From Chitinophagaceae bacterium PMP191F (GTDB lineage: Bacteria; Bacteroidota; Bacteroidia; Chitinophagales; Chitinophagaceae): a stretch of 64,000 nucleotides of DNA. Each line of letters begins with the position of its first letter. Position 1 is the stretch's first letter. Position numbers and translations under genes: made by a program. The notes beneath the pieces are model-generated. The model saw only the letters and a list, made by a program, of their open reading frames with translations. It did no database searches and was not told the origin of the DNA. This document shows, piece by piece, positions 53,652 to 64,000 of this stretch. The DNA is taken from the NCBI GenBank assembly GCA_001302245.1, contig LGYU01000007.1, positions 171,146 through 235,145 of the forward strand, in the 5' to 3' direction.

Positions 53652-53771
53652 ATGGAGCGAACCTATGATGAGCTGTTTGTATATGACCCTCTGTATGCAT
53701 TACCTGCAGATCATCTTCCGGTAGTAACATCCGGATACAGACTGCAACATCGCTTGAAAAATAGTACTTAA
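53652..53771 (+). CDS. Possible 39-residue peptide ahead of lpxH
   Basis: Open frame MERTYDELFVYDPLYALPAD, then HLPVVTSGYRLQHRLKNST, ending 11 bases before lpxH. Composition is protein-like, but no homology is recognised and it may be chance. A one-mismatch -7 element (TATCTTTA, 53620-53627) lies just before it. Confidence 0.25.
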   Translation: MERTYDELFVYDPLYALPADHLPVVTSGYRLQHRLKNST

Positions 53772-53782
53772 TTATAGTAGGA

Positions 53783-54580
53783 ATGGTGATAGCGCCCGAT
53801 AAGAAAGTGTACTTTTTGTCCGATTTTCATCTCGGCACCCCTGATTATACTTCCAGCCTGGAACGTGAAAAACGTGTAGTGGCTTTCCTGGAAGAGGTAC
53901 GTTTGCATGCTGCTGTTATTTTTATAGTGGGCGATATGTTTGATTTCTGGTATGAATACCGCAAGGTGGTTCCGAAAGGATATGTACGTTTACTGGGTAA
54001 ACTGGCAGAAATAACAGACAGTGGTATTCCTGTTCATTTTTTTGTAGGTAATCATGATATGTGGATGACAGATTATTTTCAAAAAGAGCTGAACATTCCC
54101 ATCTATTTTGAACCGCAGGAATTTACATTCAACGATAAAAAATTTCTTATAGGACATGGCGATGGCCTGGGGCCTGGCGATCATGGATATAAAATGCTGA
54201 AAAAGGTTTTCAGAAACCCCGTATGTCGCTGGTTATTTGGTGTGCTGCCTCCGTATGTTGGTATGGGACTGGCAGATTATCTCAGTGGCCGCAGCCGTGC
54301 TTCTACAGGACTGAATGATGCTAAGTTTTATGGTGAAGAAGGTGAATGGCTGATCACATATTGTAAAGATGTGCTGAAAACCACTTACTACGATTACCTG
54401 GTATTTGGTCACCGGCATCTGCCAATTGATTTTACATTAAAGAATGGCAGCCGGTATATCAACCTGGGCGACTGGCTGCGTTATTATACCTATGCAGTGT
54501 TTGATGGAAAAGATATGACACTGACGGCGCGTTATCCTGAGTTGGAAGAAAAGATTGTACGCGAACAGGCAATGCTGTAA
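53783..54580 (+). CDS. lpxH: UDP-2,3-diacylglucosamine diphosphatase
   Basis: Lipid A pathway enzyme that cleaves UDP-2,3-diacylglucosamine to lipid X, peripherally attached to the inner membrane. The 265-residue protein has the calcineurin-type metal motifs in order: LSDFHLGT (residues ~12-19), VGDMFDFWYEY (~50-60), VGNHDMW (~88-94), GHGDGLGPGDHGYK (~122-135) and VFGHRHLPI (~208-216). The E. coli DLHL box reads DFHL here, as in other Bacteroidota. It starts the lpxH/secreted-protein pair. Confidence 0.93.
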   Translation: MVIAPDKKVYFLSDFHLGTPDYTSSLEREKRVVAFLEEVRLHAAVIFIVGDMFDFWYEYRKVVPKGYVRLLGKLAEITDSGIPVHFFVGNHDMWMTDYFQKELNIPIYFEPQEFTFNDKKFLIGHGDGLGPGDHGYKMLKKVFRNPVCRWLFGVLPPYVGMGLADYLSGRSRASTGLNDAKFYGEEGEWLITYCKDVLKTTYYDYLVFGHRHLPIDFTLKNGSRYINLGDWLRYYTYAVFDGKDMTLTARYPELEEKIVREQAML

Positions 54581-54594
54581 ACAATAACAGAAGC

Positions 54595-55404
54595 ATGTAC
54601 AGGAAACTGATCATATTGGTACTGGTTGCAACTGCGGCGCTGCAAGCGCTGGCGCAGGATTCTGTTTTTGTTTTTTCAAGAAGTATTCCGGGTGTCTTTA
54701 CTGAGTTTGCGGTAGATAATCTGGGCTATATGTACGTGGTGAACTCCAGTGGTCAGCTGAAAAAGATGGGGCCGCGTGGAGATTCTGTTGCGGTGTTCAA
54801 TGACCTGCGTACGTATGGCAAAACCTATTCAATAGATGTCAGTAATCCATTGAAGGTGCTGTTGTATTTCCGTGATTTTGGTACGGTGGTGGTATTGGAT
54901 CGTTTGCTGAATGTGCGCAATGTAATTGACCTGCGTAAACAGCAGCTTTTTCAGGTAAAAACGATTGGTCAGAGCTATGATAATAATATATGGGTATACG
55001 ATGAGCAGGAAAGTAAACTGAAGCGTGTAGGGGAAGATGGTAAAATACTGGATCAGTCAACCGATTTTCGGCTGATGTTTGATTCATTGCCTTCTTTTTC
55101 ATTTATAGTAGATCAGAACAAACTGGTATACCTGTATGATCCCCTGCATGGTGTATATATGTTTGATTACTACGGAGCGTTTAAAAACCGTATCCGCTTT
55201 ACAGGCTGGACTGATTTTACGGTGATCAATAATATGCTGTTCGGTCGCGATGAAAATATGCTGTACAGGTACGAGCCTGGTTCACTCAATCTGCAACAAT
55301 ATCCAATAACCGGCGCTATGCGTAATGCCCGCAGAATAAAGATCATGCAGAGTAATCTTTACCTGTTGCACGATAACCGGCTGGATGTGTATGAGTATAG
55401 GTGA
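54595..55404 (+). CDS. Secreted protein, probable beta-propeller-like, function unknown
   Basis: A 269-residue exported protein with signal peptide MYRKLIILVLVATAALQALAQ. The mature sequence has repeating four-strand-like units: FAVDNLGYMYVVNSSGQLKKMG, DNNIWVYDEQESKLKRVGEDGKIL, QNKLVYLYDPLHGVYMFDYYGAF and DENMLYRYEPGSL, each like a propeller blade with Asp/Asn and Tyr. No catalytic motif is seen. The gene begins 14 bases after lpxH and probably shares its transcript; the family is a familiar unnamed type in Bacteroidota. Confidence 0.8.
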   Translation: MYRKLIILVLVATAALQALAQDSVFVFSRSIPGVFTEFAVDNLGYMYVVNSSGQLKKMGPRGDSVAVFNDLRTYGKTYSIDVSNPLKVLLYFRDFGTVVVLDRLLNVRNVIDLRKQQLFQVKTIGQSYDNNIWVYDEQESKLKRVGEDGKILDQSTDFRLMFDSLPSFSFIVDQNKLVYLYDPLHGVYMFDYYGAFKNRIRFTGWTDFTVINNMLFGRDENMLYRYEPGSLNLQQYPITGAMRNARRIKIMQSNLYLLHDNRLDVYEYR

Positions 55405-55537
55405 ATGTTGAATAGTGAGTGGCTGAAATGATCTGTTTTACCCGGATAGTTAAATTGTTCCGGGAACCGGAAAGCAGTAACCGGAAACCTGTCAGTAACC
55501 ATTACCTTTGTGGCACTGAATCATTAATCTTGCTGTG

Positions 55538-56626
55538 ATGAGTTTTTTAGACAGGATCTTTCTTGAAAATCCCCTTAGAAGTTATATAGCAGTAGCAGGA
55601 TCCATACTGATGGCCCTGTTGCTGAAGCGTTATCTGTCGCGTTATATTGCTGGTTTACTGTTCAGGATAGTACATCGTATTGCCAAAGGAGTTGATAAGC
55701 GATCTTTTGTTGATCTGGTAGTGTCGCCGCTGGAAACCTTCCTGTTATTACTGGTTATAATTATTTCCTTCGATAAACTTGATTTCCCCAAACTGCTGGA
55801 TGTTACTATTTACAAAGTAACCACACACCAGCTTATAGATGCAGTAGCTGTTATTGTACTCATTATTACTTTTATCTGGCTGCTATTGCGTATCATGGAT
55901 TTTATTGCCATTATCCTGCATCAGAAAGCAGACCTTACAGAAAGCAATACTGATAACCAGCTTATCGTATTCTTTAAAGACTTTTTTAAAGTGGTGCTGG
56001 TGTGTTTCGGGTTTATCCTGATATTGAAATTTGCATTTCATTATCGTATCAGTAACCTGTTGACCGGTTTAAGTATTGCTACGGCAGCTATTGCTTTGTC
56101 AACCCGTGAAAGTCTTGAAAATCTTATCGCATCCTTCATCATCTTTTTTGATAAACCTTTTACTACCGGCGACCAGGTGAAAGTACAGGCATTTACCGGT
56201 ACGGTAGAAAAGATCGGTTTACGCAGTACACGTATCCGCACAGATCAGAAAACATTTGTAACAGTACCCAATAAACAAATGGTGGACACCATACTGGACA
56301 ACCTGAGCCTGCGTACACAGCGCAGGGCATTTGTGCAGCTTGAGCTGAGTGCGGGTACTTCGCAGGAAGCGCTGGACGATTTTATAAAGGCAATACAGCA
56401 ATTGCTGGAAAGCAGAAAAGACAGGGTAGAGAACTATACCGTATTGCTGGCAGATATTGTAAAGGATACATTTGTTGTAACGGTGGAATTCTTTACTGCG
56501 CCTATTCCGATTGCTGATTTCAACGTATTTCGACAGGAGATGAACATGACAATAATTGCATTGATGCGCGACAGGAATATCAGGCTGGCAACTAAAGATG
56601 CGGAAATAAAAATTGTAAAGGAGTAG
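55538..56626 (+). CDS. Small-conductance mechanosensitive channel (MscS family)
   Basis: A 362-residue inner-membrane channel that opens under membrane tension and protects cells during osmotic downshock. Start at ATG 55538 (a GTG lies one codon earlier). Four or five helices span ~15-185, of which the last is the pore-lining TM3 type (NLLTGLSIATAAIALSTRESLENLIASFIIFFDKPFTTGDQV, ~170-212), with the following cytoplasmic beta and alpha/beta domains (KVQAFTGTVEKIGLRSTRIRT). Length and layout are usual. Single gene. Confidence 0.95.
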   Translation: MSFLDRIFLENPLRSYIAVAGSILMALLLKRYLSRYIAGLLFRIVHRIAKGVDKRSFVDLVVSPLETFLLLLVIIISFDKLDFPKLLDVTIYKVTTHQLIDAVAVIVLIITFIWLLLRIMDFIAIILHQKADLTESNTDNQLIVFFKDFFKVVLVCFGFILILKFAFHYRISNLLTGLSIATAAIALSTRESLENLIASFIIFFDKPFTTGDQVKVQAFTGTVEKIGLRSTRIRTDQKTFVTVPNKQMVDTILDNLSLRTQRRAFVQLELSAGTSQEALDDFIKAIQQLLESRKDRVENYTVLLADIVKDTFVVTVEFFTAPIPIADFNVFRQEMNMTIIALMRDRNIRLATKDAEIKIVKE

Positions 56627-56708
56627 AAGCGTTTGAAATGGGAAATGACCTGATGCTATAGCCCCGAATGGTTTAATCATTCAAACAGGGATATAAGTAC
56701 TTTAAACC

Positions 56709-57464
56709 CTACAGCTTCGCTTTTATCTCCAGCAGAAATCCCCTGATACTTTGTAATGACTGGATCAGTTCAAAGCGTTCACGCGCCATTTTATTCTGTT
56801 TCAGGAAGTCTTTAGCTCCCTCTATCGTGAGTTTACGGCGGCGCAACAGATCATAGATCAGTTCCAGGTTCTTAATGTCAACAGGGCGGAAATGCCGGTC
56901 GCCTTTGCGGTTTTTGCGTGGCTGCAGTATATCAAATTCGTTTTCCCAAAAACGTAGCAGAGATTGATTCACGCCAAACATATCAGCTACTTCTCCAATA
57001 GCATAATACTGGCGTTGAAACAATACCTCATCGGGCGGAATATTAACCAGGTCAACCGATGCTTCCATTTCTTTCAGCGACTTGCGTCCGCGACCGGATT
57101 TACGGGTAATGGCCCTGGCTGCACCAGTATGTGCATGTTGGGGAGGAGATAATAAAGCAGGCTGTTCCGGAGTTATTTCTTCCTCAATGGGAGCCTTTTC
57201 AATGTCTTCCATACTGTCTTCAGCTTCTGTTTGTTCCCATTCTTCCGGTTCAGGAACTGATTCCTGTTCTGGTGCTGTATCCATTACAGGTACTGTAACA
57301 GTTGCTTCAACTGTGGTTTCCTGAGGTGGTTCTGGCATTGGTATGGGTTCATCTGCAACAACCGGTTGCTTCAATGTTTTTATACGTATACCTATGGCAG
57401 GCTGCATATCCTGCGGAGGAATATTGTCATTAAAGTCAAACGGTATCTGCTCGTAGATTTTCAT
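56709..57464 (-). CDS. MerR family regulator with long acidic N-terminal extension
   Basis: A 251-residue regulator from the ATG at 57464 (MKIYEQIPFDFND). Residues ~30-130 are rich in Pro, Glu, Thr and Val and probably disordered. The MerR HTH comes late: YYAIGEVADMFGVNQSLLRFWENEFDILQPRKNRKGDRHFRPVDIKNLELIYDLLRRRKLTIEGAKDFL (~155-222). Bacteroidota homologues I recall start almost directly at this HTH, so the first ~140 residues are unusual. A short C-terminal helix replaces a ligand-binding domain. It lies divergent to gyrB. Confidence 0.85.
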   Translation of the reverse strand: MKIYEQIPFDFNDNIPPQDMQPAIGIRIKTLKQPVVADEPIPMPEPPQETTVEATVTVPVMDTAPEQESVPEPEEWEQTEAEDSMEDIEKAPIEEEITPEQPALLSPPQHAHTGAARAITRKSGRGRKSLKEMEASVDLVNIPPDEVLFQRQYYAIGEVADMFGVNQSLLRFWENEFDILQPRKNRKGDRHFRPVDIKNLELIYDLLRRRKLTIEGAKDFLKQNKMARERFELIQSLQSIRGFLLEIKAKL

Positions 57465-57688
57465 TTGTATGGAATATAGCTGAAAGGTGGAAAAACAGGT
57501 AACAGCTATCAAATATCGTGCGTAAAGATACGCCCCTGCCCGATCGTAATAAAGCTACAGGTTCATAAACTTATGCACGCATGGGGAATACTGTTTAATG
57601 ACCTTAAAAACAGCCCGCTCAAGGTCCTGTTTTTTTACATTTTTTTATGCACGTTCAGTGTATAAAAAGTGCCTTTAAAAGCGGCTGA

Positions 57689-59734
<2,046 letters not shown>

Positions 59735-59758
59735 ATCTGTTTTTCCTAAATATTATCT

Positions 59759-59785
59759 AAAGGAAGCTACACAGCTTCCTTTTTT
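59759..59785 (+). terminator. Terminator of gyrB
   Basis: AAAGGAAGCT-ACAC-AGCTTCCTTT, a perfect 10-bp stem with tetraloop, followed by T residues. Confidence 0.92.
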
Positions 59786-59840
59786 ATTGGCACTATTGTA
59801 CATTACTGCTATAAATTTTTATCAGGTTTAAAAGCATAGG

Positions 59841-60488
59841 ATGATGAAACAATTACTTTTTATGGCCCTTGCCAGTGGCTGTTTGAGTGTGCACACCATG
59901 TATGCACAACAATCTTCAAAAAGAACAGTAAAATTGAGTAAACCGGATGTAACAACCGTGAACCGTGCATATGTAGCCGATGATAAAGGGATGCACCTGG
60001 ATGCCCGTGATGGAGCCGGTATTGCATGGCTGAACAAAGTAGCTTTTACAACCGGCGAGATCGAACTGGATATACGGGGGAAAGATGCGTTTCAGCAGAG
60101 TTTTGTAGGCATTGCTTTTCATGGCGTGAATGATTCAACCTATGAATCGGTATATTTTCGTCCGTTTAATTTTAAAGCTACTGATTCCGTAAGAAGAGTA
60201 CATGCAGTACAATACATAGCAATGCCTTTATATGACTGGCCAACATTGCGCAATGAACATCCCGGCAAATATGAAAAGCCACTGGAGCCGGCTCCTGATC
60301 CCAATGCATGGTTTCATGTGCGATTGATGATCAATGAAGATCGTATTAAAGTATATGTGAACGGAAGTTCCCAGCCATCATTGGAAGTTGTACCATTAAC
60401 AAAGGAGAAAGGAAAAAAGATAGGTTTGTGGGCAGGTAGTGGTTCGGCCGGAAACTGGAAAAATCTTGCTATACATGACACGCCATAG
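59841..60488 (+). CDS. Secreted lectin/glucanase-like-fold protein (DUF1080-like)
   Basis: A 215-residue exported protein with signal peptide MMKQLLFMALASGCLSVHTMYAQ. The mature part has a concanavalin-like beta-sandwich pattern: GAGIAWLNKVAFTTGEIELDIRGKD (~54-80), QSFVGIAFHGVNDSTYESVYFRPFNF (~82-108), NAWFHVRLMINEDRIKVYVNGSSQPSLEV (~155-183) and KKIGLWAGSGSAGNWKNLAI. This resembles the DUF1080/3-keto-disaccharide hydrolase and LamG-like families. Catalytic residues cannot be assigned; it may bind or cleave a glycan. Single gene after gyrB. Confidence 0.82.
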   Translation: MMKQLLFMALASGCLSVHTMYAQQSSKRTVKLSKPDVTTVNRAYVADDKGMHLDARDGAGIAWLNKVAFTTGEIELDIRGKDAFQQSFVGIAFHGVNDSTYESVYFRPFNFKATDSVRRVHAVQYIAMPLYDWPTLRNEHPGKYEKPLEPAPDPNAWFHVRLMINEDRIKVYVNGSSQPSLEVVPLTKEKGKKIGLWAGSGSAGNWKNLAIHDTP

Positions 60489-60807
60489 TGTTTTTAGTTC
60501 ATTTTATTGCGCCTATGTGCAGCAATTCTGTGTCTGATGTTATGCAAATTTGTCATATTGGTCGTTAAAAGATGATGATCAATAGTAAGAATACTGTTTT
60601 ACAAAGTATTTATAGCATATTTAAGCACATTGTCACACGTTTGGCCCACGAATTGATTATTGAACCCCGATAACTGCTCTTTATAAAGCAGTACAAAAGG
60701 CTGGTATTAGTAAAATACTGTATATTTAGCCGCTCTTATGATATAATGCCACAATCCTTTGTGCATATTATTTTATTATTCATTCATAACCATTAAATGC
60801 TTTAATC
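60489..60807. other. Intergenic region upstream of the 67-aa gene
   Basis: About 320 A/T-rich bases. It has a small hairpin ACTGCT...AGCAGT around 60675-60695 and otherwise nothing I can support. The promoter of the 67-aa gene should be here but I see no clean TAnnTTTG. Confidence 0.5.
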
Positions 60808-61011
60808 ATGGCAGATGTAACACTTACGGCGTATAACGTGAAAACCAAAGAAAAAAACGTACCTATACAGGAAGCAGTGATAACAAAAACCGCTAAAGGT
60901 GCTTACATGGCACAGGGGCATGATGGAAAAGGTAACAAGCTGACTACCCTCATGAACGAGGCGAAAGCCTTGGCTGCCATCCAGGCCGGCATTGCTAAAC
61001 AAGGTTGGTAA
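60808..61011 (+). CDS. Small conserved-looking protein, 67 residues, function unknown
   Basis: A soluble 67-residue protein, MADVTLTAYNVKTKEKNVPI... ending AAIQAGIAKQGW. The first half is beta-like and charged (TKEKNVPIQEAVITKTAKGAYMAQGHDGKGNKL) and the second a helix (TTLMNEAKALAAIQAGIAKQ). No signal peptide, metal motif or DNA-binding pattern is seen. It is flanked by a 320-base upstream region and a strong terminator, indicating an independent gene. No family recognised. Confidence 0.72.
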   Translation: MADVTLTAYNVKTKEKNVPIQEAVITKTAKGAYMAQGHDGKGNKLTTLMNEAKALAAIQAGIAKQGW

Positions 61012-61044
61012 TTCCTGTTCACTTATACCGATTAATGAATTCAG

Positions 61045-61081
61045 ACTGTCCGCTATGTTTTCCATAGCGGACAGTTTTTTT
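61045..61081 (+). terminator. Strong terminator of the 67-aa gene
   Basis: ACTGTCCGCTATG pairs with CATAGCGGACAGT, a perfect 13-bp stem with a 5-base loop, then seven T. Confidence 0.93.
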
Positions 61082-61106
61082 ATGTAAAAAAATGTAATTG
61101 AAAAAT

Positions 61107-61137
61107 AAGGATGACATCAGCAACCGTCATCCTTTTT
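61107..61137 (-). terminator. Terminator downstream of the DUF1501 gene
   Basis: AAGGATGAC (61107-61115) pairs with GTCATCCTT (61126-61134). The minus strand runs on into TTATTTTT. It lies 67 bases after the DUF1501 stop and could act in both directions. Confidence 0.75.
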
Positions 61138-61203
61138 GGGGTAAGCACAGATTAAAAAACGGGCTTCTATACTTTTTCTATAACGGGAAAGCCGCTTTTT
61201 TAT

Positions 61204-62406
61204 TTAAACAAACGACAGATATTTGAATTGTTCTCCCAGTATTGCCTGATCATCAGCTCCTAACCATTTTTTTAACATGGTGGCATAAACGCTTCTGAAA
61301 TCTACCTGGTACTGCAGGTCTCCATCTTTCAGATTATTCAGATCGGGCATGGCGTTCAGAACTCCTTTTTGCTGTAGCGCTCCGCTGATAAAGAACATGT
61401 TGTTTGCAGTACCATGATCGGTACCTCCGCTGGCATTTTGTGAAACGCGACGGCCAAATTCAGAGAATGTCATCAGCATCACATCCTGGAAACGGTTGTT
61501 GTCTTTGAGGTCTTTAACAAATGCAGCGATTGCATCATTCATTTCTGTAAAAAGCCTTTTCTGCTGTCCATCCTGCGCCACATGCGTATCGAAACTGCCC
61601 AACGACAGATAATATACTTTGGTATTGATGTCTGAAAAAATAAGTGACGCAATGGTTTTTAAACTCCGTGCAATGTCAGAGTTGGGATATTGTGTACCGG
61701 ATGGATGTAAACGACTTTGATTGAAAATGTAATTAGCGCTGCTTAATGTTTCTGACATGGTTTTGTACAGGTAATCAACCGGCGCTTCCGCATGTGCATC
61801 ACTGGTATGTGCAGCTGCCATTTCCCGGAAATACTTTTCGTTGGATGTATTGAACAATCTTCGTGGATCTTTCATGGCCAGTCCTTTGATGCGGTCACCT
61901 TTCATGGCAAGACTCAACACGTCATCCAGCTCCAATGCCTGTGTGGGTCTGTCGCAGCCATTGCATTGTGCATCCAGGTAACGGCCCAGCCAGCCGGTAT
62001 ACACATATTGATCACTACTGCTGGCACTTTGCCAGATGTCCATACTGCGAAAATGCGATCTGTCAGGATTGGGATAACCTACATTGTTGAGAATACCCAG
62101 GCTGCCATCATCATACAATGATTTAAAACCGGTTAATGCAGGATGCAGGCCGATTTCATCGGTCAGCAGCAATGCCTGGTCTTTTGGAATACCCAGCTTT
62201 GGCCGTACTTTATAATAGATGTCGTTCCGGACGGGGATCACAGTATTCAGTCCATCATTACCCCCGCTAAGTTGTAATACCACCAGTACTTTATTGCCGG
62301 GCGGTACCATCATAGGGCGTTCCATTGCCTTCAGAAACCTGGGTAGCATCAGTGATGCAGTAGCCAATGAACCGGTTTGTATAAACGTGCGACGTTTGAT
62401 TAACAT
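61204..62406 (-). CDS. DUF1501 family secreted protein
   Basis: A 400-residue exported protein of the sulfatase-like DUF1501 family. The N-terminus has a twin-arginine-like signal (LIKRRTFIQTGSLATASLML). The mature part starts KVLVVLQLSGGNDGLNTVIPVRND (~39-62), with GLHPALTGFKSLYDDGSLGILNNVGYPNPDRSHFRSMDIWQ (~90-130) and MTFSEFGRRVSQNASGGTDHGTANNMFFISG (~318-348), the conserved alkaline-phosphatase-like residues. It is the downstream gene of the DUF1800-DUF1501 pair (70 bases apart), a pair conserved across many phyla whose function is not established. Confidence 0.94.
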   Translation of the reverse strand: MLIKRRTFIQTGSLATASLMLPRFLKAMERPMMVPPGNKVLVVLQLSGGNDGLNTVIPVRNDIYYKVRPKLGIPKDQALLLTDEIGLHPALTGFKSLYDDGSLGILNNVGYPNPDRSHFRSMDIWQSASSSDQYVYTGWLGRYLDAQCNGCDRPTQALELDDVLSLAMKGDRIKGLAMKDPRRLFNTSNEKYFREMAAAHTSDAHAEAPVDYLYKTMSETLSSANYIFNQSRLHPSGTQYPNSDIARSLKTIASLIFSDINTKVYYLSLGSFDTHVAQDGQQKRLFTEMNDAIAAFVKDLKDNNRFQDVMLMTFSEFGRRVSQNASGGTDHGTANNMFFISGALQQKGVLNAMPDLNNLKDGDLQYQVDFRSVYATMLKKWLGADDQAILGEQFKYLSFV

Positions 62407-62476
62407 TGTAAAGAGGTTTTAGCTGTTAGCAACTGGATTTTATGCAATACCTAAAATCTGGCTGCTAATACCTGTA

Positions 62477-63922
62477 TTAACATAATTGGTATTCCGGCGT
62501 ACTCATTAATTGCACGGTAGTGGTCTTGATAAAACTTTCCCGTGATGTGTTATCGGTGAATTTTGCAAGTGCTGATGCATTCATGCCGGCATCTGTTTGC
62601 AATAAACTGCTGCTGATTGCTGTTACCAGTTTTTCCCTGGGAACCTGGCTTAAATGCTGCAGGTAATTGGTCCAGTCAATAGAGGCCGCAATGTTCTGGC
62701 CCCCACGACGGCCGCCTGCTGCCGGTTTATCTTTCATGCCCATCATCTGATCATCATCATCTTTGGGCTTCATGTTTAATTCTTCTGAAGCATAGAACAT
62801 TTGTGGTATACGCATACGCAACATCAACGAGGAACTATCTATCCAGTTTTTACCACCGGGCCATCCTGCTACATTTGGAGGATAGAATAATATCTGCCCT
62901 AATAACCTTTGCAGTAACAATTGTGAATCTTCATTGGTGATGGTCATGGGTAATGCACGGCGGATGCCTGTTATTAACTCAACCGGCGATTTGATCTTAC
63001 AGCCGATATTACGGGCATCATAAAACCAATCTGCCGAAAAGATAGCCGTCATCAGGTCTGTAATGTTGTAATTACTCTGATAAAAACGTTTGGCCAGTAA
63101 GGCCACCTGATTTTCATCCGGTATATCATTTACAAAATAGCGATAGATCTTTCGCGTAATATAAGTGGCGGTTTGTGTATGCGTAAGCAGGATGTTCAAT
63201 ACATCATCGCCATCAAAGTTGCCCGATTTGCCCAATACTTTTTTGGTGCCGGTATCATGTTGCTGCCTGCGGAAGGTAAATTCCCCATTGGGGGTAGCAC
63301 CCCACCCTGTAAAGGCACGTGCAGCTTCTTTAATATCATCTTCGGTGTAATTACCCCTGCCCATGGTGAAAAGCTCCATCACTTCACGGGCAAAATTTTC
63401 ATTGGGATGATCTTTGCGATTCTGGTTATTGTTCAGAAAGTTGAGCATGGCGGCGCTTTTGCTCACTTCGCGCAGCAAGTCACCAAAATTACCCAGTGCA
63501 TTACGGCGGATCACATCCAGCAGTTGCTGCTGGTGAATGATCTGCTGCGTTCGGCAGGCAAAATGACCATGCCAGAACAGCGACATTTTTTCGCGCAACT
63601 GTTCATCGCTGTTGATCATTTGTTTCATCCAGGTAAGATTCAGGTTTCTCAGGTCCTGCTGCGATTGTTGTCGCAACATTCTTCTCTGGCTTTCGTCCAG
63701 TGCCTGTCTTCTACCGCCTTCCTGCATGTTCATCATGATAGCGTTCTTGACGCTATCGCTGGCTACGTCTATATATGCGGGTGTTTTGCCGGAACTGTTG
63801 AGTAGATTTTTGAGCAGTGTAGCTGCAGTAGAGTTCTGCAGGTTATCCATATCGCTTACAGCGGGACCAAAGCCTGCACGCCACAACAGGTGCTGGTTTT
63901 TTAACTGATTGGTAATGACCAT
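62477..63922 (-). CDS. DUF1800 family protein
   Basis: A 481-residue protein of the DUF1800 family, almost wholly helical. Signature stretches are HLLWRAGFGPAVSDMDNL (~10-27), MSLFWHGHFACRTQQI (~115-130), NENFAREVMELFTMGRGNYTEDDIKEAARAFTGW (~175-208) and GQILFYPPNVAGWPGGKNWIDSSSLMLRMRIP (~345-376). No signal peptide is visible at this start. A Gln/Arg/Asp/Met-rich insert (DDDDQMMGMKDKPAAGGRRGGQ) lies near residue 395. It is co-transcribed with the DUF1501 gene downstream; the pair is thought to act together, role unknown. Confidence 0.93.
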   Translation of the reverse strand: MVITNQLKNQHLLWRAGFGPAVSDMDNLQNSTAATLLKNLLNSSGKTPAYIDVASDSVKNAIMMNMQEGGRRQALDESQRRMLRQQSQQDLRNLNLTWMKQMINSDEQLREKMSLFWHGHFACRTQQIIHQQQLLDVIRRNALGNFGDLLREVSKSAAMLNFLNNNQNRKDHPNENFAREVMELFTMGRGNYTEDDIKEAARAFTGWGATPNGEFTFRRQQHDTGTKKVLGKSGNFDGDDVLNILLTHTQTATYITRKIYRYFVNDIPDENQVALLAKRFYQSNYNITDLMTAIFSADWFYDARNIGCKIKSPVELITGIRRALPMTITNEDSQLLLQRLLGQILFYPPNVAGWPGGKNWIDSSSLMLRMRIPQMFYASEELNMKPKDDDDQMMGMKDKPAAGGRRGGQNIAASIDWTNYLQHLSQVPREKLVTAISSSLLQTDAGMNASALAKFTDNTSRESFIKTTTVQLMSTPEYQLC

Positions 63923-64000
63923 CAGGACAAAATTTGGACTTTGACCGGTCTGTTGAAAGAAGGTTTAACGAAGTGTTGTGATTTTTCATAAAAAAACAAT

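Overview
The window reads as ordinary chromosomal core sequence from a member of the Bacteroidota, most likely a Chitinophagaceae-type soil or freshwater bacterium. The evidence is the mutY-ssb-gldE-gldD cluster (GldD and GldE are Bacteroidota gliding/type IX secretion proteins), several promoters with the Bacteroidota -7 element TAnnTTTG, the absence of Shine-Dalgarno sequences ahead of clear starts, a 31-residue basic AURKAIP1/COX24-like protein, a PSP1/RicT protein with a cysteine-rich N-terminus, and a large subunit of carbamoyl phosphate synthase of about 940 residues. The family-level placement is inference. I see no rRNA, tRNA, CRISPR array, insertion sequence, prophage or integrase.

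Layout. 1-4.8 kb: the end of an RND efflux adaptor and a complete RND permease. 4.9-14.3 kb: a small Cys-rich lipoprotein, a double-domain M16 peptidase, an AIM24-like protein, a Bax-inhibitor-1 membrane protein, RicT/PSP1, DNA polymerase III delta', a structured intergenic region and a glutathione peroxidase. 14.4-22.7 kb: a beta-helix lipoprotein, ComF, RadA, a candidate sRNA, a YugP-type metallopeptidase, RNase G, the tiny basic ribosome-associated protein, a TPR protein and HU. 22.8-30.3 kb: a rightward block with mutY, ssb, gldE, gldD, a DUF3109 protein, lutB and a deacetylase-like protein. 30.3-34.9 kb: leftward EamA transporter, purH, comEC. 34.9-41.3 kb: a hairpin-rich intergenic region, a 165-residue orphan with its own leader and terminator, a membrane protein followed by a histidine kinase and response regulator, an overlapping pair of unknown and degenerate pirin genes, an intradiol dioxygenase-like lipoprotein and a DinB protein. 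41.3-46.5 kb: carB, pirin, a Crp/Fnr regulator and a small membrane protein. 46.8-56.6 kb: M23 peptidase, Bcp, BirA, RsfS-FtsH-LutC, LpxH, a secreted propeller-like protein and MscS. 56.7-64 kb: a MerR regulator with a long acidic N-terminus, gyrB, a secreted lectin-fold-like protein, a 67-residue orphan, and a DUF1800-DUF1501 pair.

Functionally the window mixes housekeeping (replication, repair, nucleotide synthesis, envelope proteolysis, lipid A synthesis) with envelope and secretion functions (RND pump, gliding proteins, many secreted or lipoprotein products). I found no convincing multi-gene undescribed defence or metabolic system. The most interesting unexplained signals are non-coding: a candidate sRNA of about 80 nt at 18.3 kb with a promoter-like element, 5' hairpin and terminator; a strongly structured region at 13.44-13.63 kb; a cluster of terminators and leader hairpins at 35.0-35.5 kb; and tandem hairpins with a compensatory base-pair change at 44.3-44.4 kb. 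Among proteins, the 165-aa orphan, the degenerate pirin pair and the MerR protein with an acidic extension are the least explained. Family assignments rest on motif recognition by eye, without database searches.
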